The translations under genes and the position numbers were made by a program. Positions 24,440 to 32,631 of a stretch of 45,146 nt of DNA are shown here, in pieces. Origin of the DNA: JAIRQK01 sp047974135 (lineage in GTDB: Bacteria; Campylobacterota; Campylobacteria; Campylobacterales; Campylobacteraceae); NCBI GenBank assembly GCA_047974135.1, contig JBKECC010000020.1:1-45146 (forward strand), in the 5' to 3' direction. The notes below the pieces were generated by a model. It did not search any database. It had not been told where the DNA came from and saw nothing but the letters and a program-made list of their open reading frames with translations. Each line of letters opens with the position of its first letter. Position 1 is the first letter of the stretch.

Positions 24440-26587
24440 TTAATGAGCAGTACCTTTGATAATCTCTTCAGCATTATCTGGCATTTTTTCATATGGAACT
24501 TCATTAACTGTTGGCTCTGGATTTTTAAGAGCTTTAAGTGAAGTTACAATTGCATAATATACTACCGAAAGAACAACAACCATAAAGAAGAAAGTTAATG
24601 CACCATCTAATTGTTGGTTAAATATAGTTCTCTCAACCGCTTCAAGCGATTTAAATCTTGTTGTAGGTTCAAATACTCCACCACTAAGCGCAGGTGCAAA
24701 ATCAGCTTTTAATTTGTTTGCTAGAGCAAAGAAACCAACTGCTGGGTCTGAACTGAACACTTTTTGGAAACCAGCTGTCATTGTACATATAATTAGCCAA
24801 ACTGTTGGAAGTATTGCAACCCAAGCACTTCTTTGGTATTTCATCTTAAATAGAACTGTTGCACAAAGCATTAGCGCGATTGCTGCAAGCATTTGATTTG
24901 CGATACCAAATAGTGGCCACAAGGTATTGATACCACCAAATGGGTCAACAACGCCTTGATACAAGAAATAACCCCAAGCAAGAACAACCAAGCCAGTTGC
25001 TAGGATATTTGCAGGGAGCGAATCTGTTCTTTTTAGTGTTGGATGAACAAGACCTAGTAAATCTTGAAGCATAAATCTTGCACTTCTTGTTCCAGCATCT
25101 ACGGCTGTCAAGATAAACAAGGCTTCAAAAAGTATAGCAAAGTGATACCAAAACGACATGGATGAACCAAGCCCTTCAAGTGCATTGTGGATAATCAAAG
25201 CCATACCAACAGCAAGTGTTGGTGCACCACCCGCACGAGATATGATACTGCCCTCGCCTACATCGGCTGCAAGTTGTGTCAACTGATCTGGTGTTACCAC
25301 AAATCCCCAACTACTTACAGTTGCTGCAGCAGCTTGAGCCACGTCAACAAGTCCAGTTGGGTTTAATGTGCCCATTGGAGAGTTCATCGCAAAATAGATA
25401 CCTGGTTGGATAATAGAAGCTGCAATCAATGCCATGATAGCAACGAATGATTCCATAAGCATACCACCATAACCTATCATTCTTGCTTGATTTTCATTTG
25501 CAAGCATTTTTGGGGTTGTTCCTGAAGATATAAGCGCGTGAAACCCAGAAACAGCACCACAAGCAATGGTGATAAACAAGAATGGAAAAAGTGAACCAGA
25601 CCAAACAGGTCCATGAGTTCCAAAAGCGTATTTTGTAAGTGCTGGCATTTGCATCATTGGAGCTGTATATAAGATACCAATGGCAAGAGCGATGATAGCA
25701 CCGATTTTTAAAAATGTTGAGAGGTAATCTCTTGGAGCTAGAAGCAACCAAACAGGTAAAACTGCAGCAATAAATCCATATACAACAAGCGCAGCAGTAA
25801 GCTGAACACCAGTTAAATCAAAATATGGAGCCCAAGTTGGACTTTGCGCTACTGTTCCACCAAGCATGATTCCAGCAAATAGACCAATGATACCTATAAC
25901 TGAGATTTCTAAAATTTTTCCTTTTCTAAAAAATCTTAGATAAACACCCATGAAAAGTGCAAGAGGAATGGTAAAGGCAACTGTAAATGTTCCCCATGGA
26001 CTGTGAGTTAGAGCTTTTACAACAATCATCGCAAGAACTGCTAGGATTATAACCATAATCATAAAAGCAGCTATAAGAGCGATAACTCCTGGAATCGTTC
26101 CCATCTCATCTTTAACAAGTTGTCCGAGTGATCTTCCGTCTCTTCTTGTTGAGATAAATAAAACCATAAAATCTTGAACGGCACCAGCAAGCACAACACC
26201 AGCAAGTAGCCACATCATACCTGGTAAATAACCCATCTGTGCAGCAAGAACAGGACCAACAAGAGGACCAGCGCCAGCGATAGCGGCAAAATGGTGACCA
26301 AATAGGATTATTTTATTTGTAGGAACGTAGTCAAGTCCATCATTGTGACGAAAGGCAGGAGTCATACGAGTTGCATCAACTCTTAAAACCTTATCGGCAA
26401 TGTATAAACTGTAGTATCTATAACCAATTAAATATATACAAACTGATGCTGTAAGCACCCAAATTGCGTTAATTGATTCACCTCTTTTTAGTGCAACATA
26501 AGCAAAAGTAATCGCTCCTAGTATTGCAACTAAGCCCCACGCTACCCTTCCAACAAGATTTTTGTTGGATGTGTCGCCTGCTACCAT
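24440..26587 (-). CDS. cstA: CstA-family pyruvate/peptide transporter
   Basis: 715 residues from ATG 26587, chosen for its CAGGAGG RBS; the frame is open 26 codons further without an RBS. About 16-18 hydrophobic spans. CstA signatures include GHHFAAIAGAGPLVGPVLAAQMGYLPG, FISTRRDGRSLGQ and SGTTPKMLANE. E. coli CstA imports pyruvate and the C. jejuni homologue has been linked to peptide uptake, so the substrate is pyruvate and/or peptides by inference. The acidic C-terminal tail is cytoplasmic. A ybdD-type gene follows in the same transcript. Confidence 0.95.
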   Translation of the reverse strand: MVAGDTSNKNLVGRVAWGLVAILGAITFAYVALKRGESINAIWVLTASVCIYLIGYRYYSLYIADKVLRVDATRMTPAFRHNDGLDYVPTNKIILFGHHFAAIAGAGPLVGPVLAAQMGYLPGMMWLLAGVVLAGAVQDFMVLFISTRRDGRSLGQLVKDEMGTIPGVIALIAAFMIMVIILAVLAMIVVKALTHSPWGTFTVAFTIPLALFMGVYLRFFRKGKILEISVIGIIGLFAGIMLGGTVAQSPTWAPYFDLTGVQLTAALVVYGFIAAVLPVWLLLAPRDYLSTFLKIGAIIALAIGILYTAPMMQMPALTKYAFGTHGPVWSGSLFPFLFITIACGAVSGFHALISSGTTPKMLANENQARMIGYGGMLMESFVAIMALIAASIIQPGIYFAMNSPMGTLNPTGLVDVAQAAAATVSSWGFVVTPDQLTQLAADVGEGSIISRAGGAPTLAVGMALIIHNALEGLGSSMSFWYHFAILFEALFILTAVDAGTRSARFMLQDLLGLVHPTLKRTDSLPANILATGLVVLAWGYFLYQGVVDPFGGINTLWPLFGIANQMLAAIALMLCATVLFKMKYQRSAWVAILPTVWLIICTMTAGFQKVFSSDPAVGFFALANKLKADFAPALSGGVFEPTTRFKSLEAVERTIFNQQLDGALTFFFMVVVLSVVYYAIVTSLKALKNPEPTVNEVPYEKMPDNAEEIIKGTAH

Positions 26588-26744
26588 CTGTTCCTCCTGA
26601 CACAAAAATTTTATTCTTGAAAAAAACAAGAGTTTGTTTCCCATGTATAGAGTAGCAAAGAACAATTTAGTTTTTAATTAATTAACTTCGTATTAAACCA
26701 TTAAATACTTCATTGTATATTTTAGTAACATACTGTTTTAAAGT

Positions 26745-27722
26745 TTACTTTACATGTAACGACAAAGTTTTCCATTCTGGCTGAAAGGTCGTGTGTCCAA
26801 TGCCAAATTTGTGTTCTAACTCGTGATTTATCTCTTTTATAAGTCTATCAAAGCTTTTTATCTTCTCTTGGCTAATAAGTAAATGAGCACTTAAAACATA
26901 CATTTTGTGAGTAATCTCTGTTATGTGTATATCGTGAACATCTAAAACTCCATCGTAATTTTCTATAAAACTTTTAACCTCATTTACATCAAGCGGAGAA
27001 CTCTCTAAAAGTATGTTTACAGACTCTCTTAAAAGTCCAAACGCCCATCTTGCAATAACAGAAGCTACCATTAAAGCGAGGATTGTATCTACTATGTACC
27101 AATTTGTAAAATATATAACAACTCCGCCGATGATGATAACAACGGAAGATGCGGTGTCGGCTAACATATGTAAAAATGCTGATTTTACATTTATATTTTC
27201 CCTATCACCTCTATATAAAATAACTCCGGTTAATATGTTTACAATAAGTCCAAAAATTGCAACTATAAGCATCGTTTTTATGTCAATACTTAATGGATTT
27301 ATAAGTCTCACAATAGCTTCGTAAACTATCCAAACAACCGAAAGTGCGATAGTTAATCCATTTATAAAGGCTGCCAAAATCTCTATTCTGTGATATCCAA
27401 ATGTCTTTTGCATAGAGTGTTTTGTAGTTGCTATGATGATTGCAAAAAGGCTAAGACCAAGTGCAAAAGCGTGTGTAAACATGTGAATTGCATCTGAGAT
27501 TAACGCTAAAGAGTTTGTTAAAACTCCTGCTATAATTTCTACAAGCATAGCTCCAAAGGTTATAAAAAATCCGATTTTTAAAACTTTTTTATCAACACTT
27601 CTAAAATCATGAGTATGCTCACTCTCTTCTTCACTTGAGTCGTGATGGTGATGATGTGCATTGTTAGCCAAAGGCTCATGAGAATGATTTCCGTGGATGC
27701 ATTTACTATTTTCCAAATACAT
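26745..27722 (-). CDS. Cation diffusion facilitator, DmeF-like (Co/Ni/Zn efflux)
   Basis: 325 residues from ATG 27722 (GGAG 7 bases upstream; start overlaps the regulator's end by 17 bases). A His-rich N-terminus (HGNHSHE, AHHHHHDSSEEESEHTHD) precedes six membrane spans and a cytoplasmic C-terminal domain. The TM2 metal motif reads SDAIHMFTHA, with a second His where many CDF zinc exporters have Asp; DmeF-type exporters show a similar HMxTH string. Together with an RcnR/CsoR-family regulator in the same operon this resembles DmeRF nickel/cobalt resistance. The 3' end is a motif copy (26749-26760) encoding Leu-His-Val-Lys just before the stop. Confidence 0.85.
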   Translation of the reverse strand: MYLENSKCIHGNHSHEPLANNAHHHHHDSSEEESEHTHDFRSVDKKVLKIGFFITFGAMLVEIIAGVLTNSLALISDAIHMFTHAFALGLSLFAIIIATTKHSMQKTFGYHRIEILAAFINGLTIALSVVWIVYEAIVRLINPLSIDIKTMLIVAIFGLIVNILTGVILYRGDRENINVKSAFLHMLADTASSVVIIIGGVVIYFTNWYIVDTILALMVASVIARWAFGLLRESVNILLESSPLDVNEVKSFIENYDGVLDVHDIHITEITHKMYVLSAHLLISQEKIKSFDRLIKEINHELEHKFGIGHTTFQPEWKTLSLHVK

Positions 27723-27999
27723 TGAAAGTCTCCAAAAAGTTATCAAGATAAACTTGTGCATCAACATCACTTCTTGTTCTTATTTCTTCTATCATATGCC
27801 CTTTTGCGTAACTCTCCAAAAATGCCATCATCATGGAGTGTACAGCACCCTTAACCGCTGCCATTTGACGAACAAGTTCAAAAGGATCATCTATCTTTTT
27901 ACTCTCATCATTTATAAGTTCTTTTAGTGCATTAACCTGTCCGCTTATGCGATTTATCCTATTTTGAAGCTTTTTCCTCTCAGCTGGTGAATGTGACAT
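27706..27999 (-). CDS. CsoR/RcnR/FrmR-family repressor (DmeR-like)
   Basis: 97 residues, all-helical DUF156 family. RRISGQVNAL-type helix (NRISGQVNALKELI), QMAAVKGAVHSMMM and a C-terminal GHMIEEI. These tetrameric repressors release DNA on metal or formaldehyde binding. The signature N-terminal His (His3) is present, as in RcnR, but the usual Cys at the second metal position (about 35 in RcnR) is not obvious, since the only residues near are acidic. Directly upstream is an excellent operator (28022-28043), so it is very probably autoregulated together with the efflux gene. RBS AAAAGGACAC. Confidence 0.88.
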   Translation of the reverse strand: MSHSPAERKKLQNRINRISGQVNALKELINDESKKIDDPFELVRQMAAVKGAVHSMMMAFLESYAKGHMIEEIRTRSDVDAQVYLDNFLETFNVFGK

Positions 28000-28021
28000 A
28001 TGTGTCCTTTTTTTATAAAAT

Positions 28022-28043
28022 ATACTATAAGGGGGTATAGTAT
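28022..28043. promoter_or_regulatory. Operator of the CsoR/RcnR-family repressor
   Basis: ATACTATA, then AGGGGG, then TATAGTAT: perfect 8-base arms around a G-tract. This is the type of site described for RcnR/FrmR repressors (AT-rich inverted repeat around a G/C tract). It lies 23 bases upstream of the repressor ATG, so it overlaps the promoter. Confidence 0.8.
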
Positions 28044-28072
28044 ATATAAAAAGTTAAAAACTCACTTAATCT

Positions 28073-28084
28073 TTTACATGTAAC
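28073..28084. repeat. Single motif copy (TTTACATGTAAC) upstream of the HAD gene
   Basis: One base off the 12-mer, perfect 10-base core; it ends 9 bases before a TATAAT box, so in the -35 region. Confidence 0.88.
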
Positions 28085-28093
28085 AATTTAAAG

Positions 28094-28099
28094 TATAAT
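28094..28099 (+). promoter_or_regulatory. Putative -10 element of the HAD gene
   Basis: TATAAT within AAAGTATAATCCC, 18 bases before the ATG at 28118; RBS AAAAAGGA. Confidence 0.5.
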
Positions 28100-28117
28100 C
28101 CCAAAAAGGAAAAATTC

Positions 28118-28585
28118 ATGCAAATCAATATACCAAACTATAAAAATTTAGAAATAAAAAATCTTGTATTTGACTTCAACGGCACACTTGCAAAAGATGG
28201 AAAACTTCTTGAAGGAGTTGCTATCTTGCTTGAAGAGTTATCTAGAAGTTTTGATATTTTTGTACTAACTGCAGATACAAACAAAAGCGTAGAAAACGAG
28301 CTCAAAGGTTTACATGTAAAGACTGTGATATTAAAAAGTAAAAATCACACAAATGAGAAAATGGAGTTTGTGCAAAGCCTTGGATATGAGACATGCGCCT
28401 CTTTTGGAAATGGCGCAAATGATGAATTAATGCTAAAACATTCTTGTTTGAGCATTGTCGTGCTTGGAGATGAGGGATGTGCTACAAAAACTCTACTTGC
28501 ATCAACTCTTACATGTAAAAGCATTTTTGAAGCAATAGAGCTTTTCTTGTACCCAAATCGCCTCATTGCAAGCTTAAGGGCTTAA
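28118..28585 (+). CDS. HAD-superfamily protein, soluble P-type-ATPase-like
   Basis: 155 residues. HAD motif I FDFNGTLAKDG (nucleophile Asp, second acid replaced by Asn: DFNGT), motif II VLTADT and the late acidic FGNGANDELML. The DFNGTLA form and lack of a cap domain match the soluble P-type ATPase-like HAD group (COG4087), whose substrate is unknown to me. It carries two motif copies within 468 bases (28309-28320, Leu-His-Val-Lys; 28508-28519, Thr-Cys-Lys). Divergent from the DmeRF-like operon; a metal-related role is only suggested by position. Confidence 0.75.
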   Translation: MQINIPNYKNLEIKNLVFDFNGTLAKDGKLLEGVAILLEELSRSFDIFVLTADTNKSVENELKGLHVKTVILKSKNHTNEKMEFVQSLGYETCASFGNGANDELMLKHSCLSIVVLGDEGCATKTLLASTLTCKSIFEAIELFLYPNRLIASLRA

Positions 28586-28590
28586 ACTTT

Positions 28591-29187
28591 TTAAGCACTA
28601 CAATCGTCAGTTGCGAAGTCAATCACGCTAAAGTACCAAGCCCCATCAATCTTTGTTATATAAAAAACCATTGAGAGTTTTGTATCTACTACTCTGATGC
28701 TATTTCTCTCTATAAATGTTATTTTATCTTTCTGCTCTTTTGTATAAGTTTTTTGCTCAAACAATTCATCTGTTTCTATTATCTTTGAAAGTAGTGGATA
28801 ATTTCCAAGTTCGCCATAAAAAAGCCCCTCTTTCTCCCACTTTTCACTACCACAATCAAATGAAACATACTCATTTTTTAGTGTTTTAGCCGATGATGTT
28901 GGCGAGCCTAGAAAAGTGTTATAAAATGGATATTCTGGAATTTTAGAATTGTCAAACGGTTCAAGCTCTTTGTGAATTGCAAAAGTTGGCGCTATGCCTA
29001 TTTTTTCTATAAAATATATGCCCAAATCTTTATTAACAAATCTTTTATTTAACTCACTCTCTTTATTCTCTTGTATAAGAGTTAAAATCTCGTCCAAAAC
29101 TGCTCTTATCTCTTCTTTGCTATGCAAAGTTGAAGCAAAAGAGTTATTTAAGATAAAAAACATAAAAACTAATAGCAACCTTTTCAT
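28591..29187 (-). CDS. Exported protein of unknown function
   Basis: 198 residues from ATG 29187, chosen for the AAAAAGGAG upstream and a clean signal peptide (MKRLLLVFMFFILNNSFA). Not recognised. The mature part is mixed alpha/beta, has two cysteines (VSFDCGSEKW and DDCSA at the end) that might pair, and ends in a DGAWYFSVIDFATDDC segment similar in style to NTF2-like or lipoprotein-type periplasmic folds. It is convergent with the HAD gene with only 5 bases between stops, and has a motif copy between its -10-like GATACAAT and its RBS. Confidence 0.7.
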   Translation of the reverse strand: MKRLLLVFMFFILNNSFASTLHSKEEIRAVLDEILTLIQENKESELNKRFVNKDLGIYFIEKIGIAPTFAIHKELEPFDNSKIPEYPFYNTFLGSPTSSAKTLKNEYVSFDCGSEKWEKEGLFYGELGNYPLLSKIIETDELFEQKTYTKEQKDKITFIERNSIRVVDTKLSMVFYITKIDGAWYFSVIDFATDDCSA

Positions 29188-29205
29188 GTACAAATCTCCT
29201 TTTTG

Positions 29206-29217
29206 TTTACATGTAAA
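29206..29217. repeat. Single TTTACATGTAAA motif in exported-protein gene leader
   Basis: Perfect 12-mer 18 bases upstream of the minus-strand ATG (29187), immediately downstream of GATACAAT. Confidence 0.9.
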
Positions 29218-29536
29218 GATTGTATCACAAATCTTAAATATTTTAAGAGTGTTGTGTAGCATATTTATGATAACTATTATCGTTTTTTGCATTTATAATA
29301 TTAGTTTTTTTAACTAATATTTTTTTCTAATAAATATAATTGATCATCTTATCAAAATCCCTTATTTGCAATATAAATATAGTTTTATTTTATATATTTT
29401 AAAATGCGTATTGATACAAATTTGTGATATTGTAATTTTATTTTTAGGTTCAATTTTTTAAGCTTCTTTTGTCTATATTTTTGATACACTCCTTTTTTAA
29501 TACACAATAAAATTTTTGACAATGCAGGGATGTTTT
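29218..29536. other. nrdD upstream region
   Basis: Very A+T-rich gap of about 320 bases with no gene. Contains a 10-base palindrome ACAAATTTGT (29416-29425) and a -10-like TACACT (29485-29490) in TTTTTGATACACTCCTTTTT. A FNR-type site was looked for and not convincingly found. Confidence 0.55.
29485..29490 (+). promoter_or_regulatory. Putative -10 element of the nrdD operon
   Basis: TACACT in TTTTTGATACACTCCTTTT, the same extended form as before purB-nrdA and nrdB; 47 bases before the nrdD ATG. Confidence 0.45.
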
Positions 29537-31654
29537 ATGCTTACAAAAATACTCAAACGAGATGGAAACACTCAAGAATTTCAACCATTCAAAATTGAAG
29601 ATGCGATTAGAAAAGCTTTTAAAAGTGAAAATGTCACTTATGACCCTTCGGTTTTTGATATAGTTATAAAAAAACTCAACCTAAAACGCTTAGCTGCCGT
29701 TGAAGACATACAAGATTTAATAGAACAAGAGTTGTACCGCGCTAGATATTTTGATGTAATGCGTTCATTTATGATTTATCGCCATACGCACAAAATGCAA
29801 AGAGAACATATCTTTGGGCTAAATGAAGATACAACCTTTATAAATTCCACTCAAACAGTTGAAGAGTATATCAACAAAAGTGACTGGCGAATTAATGCAA
29901 ATTCAAACACTGGCTACTCAAACGCAGGACTTATAAATAACACGGCAGGTAAAGTTATAGCAAACTATTGGCTCGATAAAATTTACTCAAAAGAAGAGGG
30001 CGCTGCTCATAGAAATGGTGACTATCACATTCATGATCTTGATTGCTTAACAGCATATTGTGCTGGTTGGAGTTTGAGAAACTTACTAAATGAAGGCTTT
30101 AATGGCGTTCGTGGCAGAGTTGAGAGTAAACCTCCGAAACATTTTCGTGAAGCACTTGGACAAATGGCAAATTTTTTAGGGATACTCCAAAGTGAATGGG
30201 CAGGAGCGCAAGCTTTTAGCTCTTTTGATACTTATCTTGCACCTTATGTTTTTAAAGATAAACTTCCTTTTGCTGAGGTTAAAAAAGCGGTTTGCAGTTT
30301 CATATATAACCTAAATGTTCCTGCACGCTGGGGACAAAGTCCTTTTACAAACGTTACTATCGACTGGACAGTTCCAAGTGACCTTAAAGATCAATCACCA
30401 AACTCGAACAATATACATCTATTTCGTGGCGTCGAAGATAAAACTTTACTTGAAGAAGCAAATAAAAGAGGCGTAAAAACTCTTGAAGAGATGACATATA
30501 AACATTTTCAAAAAGAGATGAATCTTATAAATAAAGCATATTATGAAGTGATGACGGAAGGTGATAAAACAGGACAACCTTTCACATTTCCTATTCCAAC
30601 TGTAAATATTACAGAAGATTTTGATTGGTATGGAGAAAATACAGATATTCTGTTTGAAAATGCTGCAAAAATTGGCTCTTCTTACTTTCAAAACTTCATA
30701 GGAAGTCAGTATATAAGAGATGAAAATGGCAATTTAGTAGAAAACGAAAAAGCTTATAAACCTGGCCACGTAAGAAGTATGTGCTGCCGTTTACAACTTG
30801 ATTTAAGAGAACTCTTAAAACGTGGTGGTGGACTTTTTGGAAGCGCTGAAATGACTGGAAGTATCGGCGTTGTAACTATAAATATGGCAAGACTTGGATA
30901 CTTAAACAAAAACAATAAAGAAGCTTTTTACAGCTCACTTGAAAATCTTCTAGATATGGCAAAATCAACCTTAGAGAAAAAAAGAGTCTTTGTTCAAGCG
31001 ATGTACGATAGAGGACTTTACCCTTACACTGCAAGATATTTACCAGGCTTTAGAAACCACTTCTCAACCATCGGCGTAAACGGTATGCACGAAATGGTAC
31101 TTAACTTTACAAATGGTGGGTATGGCATTGAAGATAAAAAAGGTGAGGATTTTGTAACAGAGATTTTAGACTATATAAGAGTAAAGATGACGTCCTACCA
31201 AGAAGAAACTGGAAATTTGTACAACCTTGAAGCAACACCAGCTGAGGGCACAACTTATCGTTTTGCAAAAGAGGATAAAAAGAGATTTCCTGACATCATG
31301 CAAAGTGGAAGTGGAGAAAATATCTACTACACAAACTCTTCACAACTTCCTGTAAATTTTACCGATGATCCATTTTGCGCACTTGACATGCAAGACAATT
31401 TACAATGTCTTTATACAGGCGGAACAGTTTTACACCTTTACATGAGAGAACGTGTAAGCACATCTGATGCTTGCAGAAAGCTCATAAAAAATGTTATAAC
31501 AAATTATAGACTACCTTACATCACCGCAACTCCAGTATTTTCAGTATGTGAAAAACACGGATATATAAGTGGCGAACATGAATTTTGTCCAAAATGCGAC
31601 GAGGAACTTTTAGCAGAGTTTAGAGAAGAAGACAGTTCAAGAAAGATAAGTTAA
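29537..31654 (+). CDS. nrdD: Anaerobic ribonucleoside-triphosphate reductase, large part lacking the glycyl-radical tail
   Basis: 705 residues from ATG 29537 (AGGGA 6 bases upstream). N-terminal ATP-cone (KRDGNTQEFQPFKIEDAI), then the class III barrel with YHIHDLDCLTAYCAGW, QSPFTNVTIDW, RSMCCRLQLDL (candidate thiyl Cys) and GSIGVVTINMARLGY. The zinc-site region CEKHGYISGEHEFCPKCDEELL is present, but the chain stops about 15 residues later at SSRKIS. The ~50-residue glycyl-radical segment that normally completes NrdD is missing here and is encoded by the next ORF. The enzyme makes dNTPs without oxygen; nrdG follows. No stop-readthrough or frameshift is needed to explain the arrangement. Confidence 0.95.
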   Translation: MLTKILKRDGNTQEFQPFKIEDAIRKAFKSENVTYDPSVFDIVIKKLNLKRLAAVEDIQDLIEQELYRARYFDVMRSFMIYRHTHKMQREHIFGLNEDTTFINSTQTVEEYINKSDWRINANSNTGYSNAGLINNTAGKVIANYWLDKIYSKEEGAAHRNGDYHIHDLDCLTAYCAGWSLRNLLNEGFNGVRGRVESKPPKHFREALGQMANFLGILQSEWAGAQAFSSFDTYLAPYVFKDKLPFAEVKKAVCSFIYNLNVPARWGQSPFTNVTIDWTVPSDLKDQSPNSNNIHLFRGVEDKTLLEEANKRGVKTLEEMTYKHFQKEMNLINKAYYEVMTEGDKTGQPFTFPIPTVNITEDFDWYGENTDILFENAAKIGSSYFQNFIGSQYIRDENGNLVENEKAYKPGHVRSMCCRLQLDLRELLKRGGGLFGSAEMTGSIGVVTINMARLGYLNKNNKEAFYSSLENLLDMAKSTLEKKRVFVQAMYDRGLYPYTARYLPGFRNHFSTIGVNGMHEMVLNFTNGGYGIEDKKGEDFVTEILDYIRVKMTSYQEETGNLYNLEATPAEGTTYRFAKEDKKRFPDIMQSGSGENIYYTNSSQLPVNFTDDPFCALDMQDNLQCLYTGGTVLHLYMRERVSTSDACRKLIKNVITNYRLPYITATPVFSVCEKHGYISGEHEFCPKCDEELLAEFREEDSSRKIS

Positions 31655-31687
31655 AAACTGGTAATACACCAATTTACAAGGAGTACT

Positions 31688-31849
31688 ATGAAAAAAGAGG
31701 AAATCTTAGAAAGATTAAGTGACAAAAGAACCAAATGCATGGTTTACACAAGAGTTATGGGTTATCATCGCCCTGTTGAGAGTTTCAATCATGGCAAAAA
31801 AGGTGAGCATGCTCAAAGAGTAAAATTTGTTGAAAAGTGCTGCAACTAA
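31688..31849 (+). CDS. Free-standing glycyl-radical domain of the split anaerobic ribonucleotide reductase
   Basis: 53 residues: starts MKKEEILERLSDKRTKC and contains TRVMGYHRPVESFN, matching the C-terminal glycyl-radical loop of NrdD (Gly25 here would be the radical site), followed by HGKKGEHAQR as in complete NrdD proteins. It has its own ATG and a strong RBS (CAAGGAG, 4 bases spacing), 33 bases after the nrdD stop in a different frame (+2 relative). It ends in two cysteines (KCCN). Its end overlaps the nrdG start. It must dock into the NrdD barrel next to the thiyl cysteine, analogous to the spare glycyl-radical domain YfiD/GrcA of pyruvate formate-lyase. Confidence 0.88.
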   Translation: MKKEEILERLSDKRTKCMVYTRVMGYHRPVESFNHGKKGEHAQRVKFVEKCCN

Positions 31850-32516
31850 GCCAATCTACGAAATTACTCCATTTACTACGCTAGACTATTTCGGTAGTCT
31901 AGCTTGCATCGTTTGGTTTGCTGGTTGCAACATGCGATGTCCCTACTGCTACAATCCAAATATCGTTTTAGAAAACGGAAAAATCAGCCTTGATGAACTT
32001 TTTACCTTTTTAAAAAAAAGAGTTGGGCTTCTTGAAGGCGTTGTACTAAGTGGTGGAGAATGCACAAACTTTAGCGCTCTAGAGTTTACATGTAAAGAGA
32101 TAAAAAAGCTTGGCTTTAAGATAAAAATAGACACAAACGGAAGCAAACCAGAAGTTTTAAAATCTCTCATCTCTCAAAATTTAGTAGATTTTGTTGCACT
32201 TGACTTTAAAGCTCCTCAAGGACTTTTTAAAAAAGTAACACTTTCAAACTTTTACGAAAAAACACTAAATTCATTACAAATTTTACAAAACGGCCCTATT
32301 TCATTTGAAGTAAGAACAACTGTTCACAAAGATTTGCTTGATGAAAATGCTATAAATGAGATTGTAAATGTTTTACATGTAAACGACTACAAAGGCACTT
32401 ACTACTTACAAAACTTCTTACATGTAAAGACTTTGGGCGAACTTGTGGAGCAAACAAAACTTATAGACAAAAATCAACTCAGCAAAAAAATACCTATAGA
32501 ATTTAGAAACTTTTAG
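31827..32516 (+). CDS. nrdG: Anaerobic ribonucleotide reductase activating enzyme (radical SAM)
   Basis: 229 residues with TTG at 31827; a second TTG follows at 31830 and no ATG or strong RBS is nearby, so the start is uncertain. It overlaps the glycyl-radical ORF by 23 bases, suggesting translational coupling. Radical SAM motif CNMRCPYC (about 35-42), TPFTTLDYFG at the N-terminus and VVLSGGECTN. It abstracts hydrogen from the glycine of the small subunit using SAM. Three motif copies lie in its second half (32085-32096, 32372-32383, 32417-32428), the densest intragenic cluster in the window. Confidence 0.93.
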   Translation: MLKSAATKPIYEITPFTTLDYFGSLACIVWFAGCNMRCPYCYNPNIVLENGKISLDELFTFLKKRVGLLEGVVLSGGECTNFSALEFTCKEIKKLGFKIKIDTNGSKPEVLKSLISQNLVDFVALDFKAPQGLFKKVTLSNFYEKTLNSLQILQNGPISFEVRTTVHKDLLDENAINEIVNVLHVNDYKGTYYLQNFLHVKTLGELVEQTKLIDKNQLSKKIPIEFRNF

Positions 32517-32537
32517 AGTTATAAAATATAAAAACCG

Positions 32538-32551
32538 TTAACAAAAAATGC
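32538..32551 (+). promoter_or_regulatory. Shared 14-mer element, copy 1 (before the AraC gene)
   Basis: TTAACAAAAAATGC, about 80 bases upstream of the regulator gene. It occurs again, exactly and inverted, at 34791-34804 upstream of the flavoprotein operon. Together with the following TATTTTTGTGG-TTTAA it makes an imperfect dyad. Confidence 0.45.
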
Positions 32552-32631
32552 TATTTTTGTGGTTTAATGGTCAATATTATTAAAATATAATATAATTTTT
32601 ACAGATACAATCAGATACCAAGGTGACATTT

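Noticed and set aside
29404..29430. FNR/CRP-type box before nrdD (TTGATACAAATTTGTGAT)
   Set aside because: The right half does not match ATCAA or TCACA at the required spacing; only the inner ACAAATTTGT is symmetric.
29537..31849. nrdD split as a frameshift or sequencing error
   Set aside because: The second ORF has its own ATG and a strong AAGGAG at correct spacing, 33 bases of non-coding-like spacer lie between, and nrdD ends with a natural polar tail. An error would leave continuous homology across the break.
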